A DNA stretch of 6,451 bases, taken from positions 1 to 6,451 of the forward strand of contig JAJYTI010000124.1 of NCBI GenBank assembly GCA_021793135.1, given 5' to 3'. Origin of the DNA: Bacteroidota bacterium. GTDB taxonomy: Bacteria; Bacteroidota; Bacteroidia; Flavobacteriales; Flavobacteriaceae. Below are positions 5,914 to 6,451 of this stretch, in pieces; position 1 is the stretch's first letter, and every line of letters begins with the position of its first letter. The position numbers were made by a program, and so were the translations under genes. Below the pieces are notes generated by a model. The model made no database searches. It saw only the letters and a program-made list of their open reading frames with translations, and was not told the origin of the DNA.

Positions 5914-6451
5914 TTAGTCTATTTTCCCAATAGAATCCACACCAATTTGATCGATATCTTCTATGGTCTGCTCTCCTACATTATGCTCTATTAAGCTAAA
6001 GTATTGCAATACATAAAAGGAAATTAGATATATCGTACTGAATACAATCAAAAGTCCCAGAAATCCAACTCCTATCGTTAGAATAAATTTACCCGTACTC
6101 GTTAAAAGGAAATTCTCATTTACATCCATTATCACAAAAGAAATAAATCCCAAAATGATAAGCGGAATGGCAGTTATCAATCCTAAAGCTATTTGAATGA
6201 TGAATTGCATGACATAGCTTGCAAGACCATAGACAAAGAACTTTTTATTTATCATTCTAAATACATAAAGAAAAGAATCTTTCAATCCCATATCTTTCTT
6301 CATGTACACTAATAAAGCCATATAAAAATACAAGGAAACCACCGCTCCAATTACTCCCATTACAAGGTTCCCAACAATTGGAATAAATATAGAAATGGCT
6401 AATAAAAGGATTAAGGGTACAATGATAATTAGCCATACTACGATCGCTCCT
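5914..6451 (-). CDS. Multi-pass membrane protein, C-terminal part
   Basis: The frame is open to the window edge, so the start lies beyond 6451. The last 178 residues are visible. An ATG at 6358-6360 is internal, because an unbroken hydrophobic reading (GAIVVWLIII onward) continues upstream of it. The visible part has about five or six membrane helices: two before the YMKKDMGL loop, two around FIIQIALGLITAIPLIILGF, and one or two in the stretch from FILTIGVG to YVLQYF. A short acidic tail closes it. No catalytic motif is seen. In related flavobacterial operons a membrane protein of this sort sits between stage II sporulation M/RDD genes and the DUF4129 gene, as I recall, so such genes may lie to the right. 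It resembles DUF4013-like integral membrane proteins in a general way, and I do not name the family. Confidence 0.8.
   Translation of the reverse strand, partial: GAIVVWLIIIVPLILLLAISIFIPIVGNLVMGVIGAVVSLYFYMALLVYMKKDMGLKDSFLYVFRMINKKFFVYGLASYVMQFIIQIALGLITAIPLIILGFISFVIMDVNENFLLTSTGKFILTIGVGFLGLLIVFSTIYLISFYVLQYFSLIEHNVGEQTIEDIDQIGVDSIGKID

Overview
The window looks like a chromosome segment of a low-GC Bacteroidota, most likely a marine-type Flavobacteriaceae. The reasons are A/T-rich DNA, starts with little or no Shine-Dalgarno, a TAnnTTTG promoter-like motif, and a MoxR/DUF58/DUF4350/DUF4129 gene set in the order I associate with that group. No rRNA, tRNA, CRISPR, transposase or integrase gene is visible.

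The right three quarters (about 1550-6451, minus strand) is one compact operon read right to left. It holds a multi-pass membrane protein cut by the window edge, a signal-peptide and single-TM protein with a DUF4129 domain, a two-TM DUF4350 protein, a MoxR-type AAA+ ATPase, and a DUF58 protein with a vWA-like domain. The last four genes overlap by 4, 4 and 1 bases, so they are probably co-translated. The reasonable reading is a membrane-anchored MoxR/vWA-like chaperone or remodelling machine. Its ATPase is in the cytoplasm and its partners carry periplasmic and cytoplasmic domains. Its substrate is not established.

The left quarter (1-1549, plus strand) is different in character and looks accessory. 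About 470 bases without a convincing gene come first, holding one candidate promoter and a hairpin. Then come a small membrane protein with a PH-like C-terminal domain (470-1006), a 136-base attC-like palindromic element (1020-1155), and a second small two-TM membrane protein (1246-1515). The second gene converges on the operon. The first gene is bracketed by a perfect 11-base inverted repeat (436-446 and 1020-1030), tightly packed against its start and stop. This is the layout expected of an integron-type gene cassette, but here with no integrase in view. The centre of the palindromic element contains four diverged units of about 18 bases.

The best candidate for something little described is this integrase-less cassette-like unit beside a conserved envelope operon. 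The second is the operon itself, whose domains are conserved but functionally obscure.
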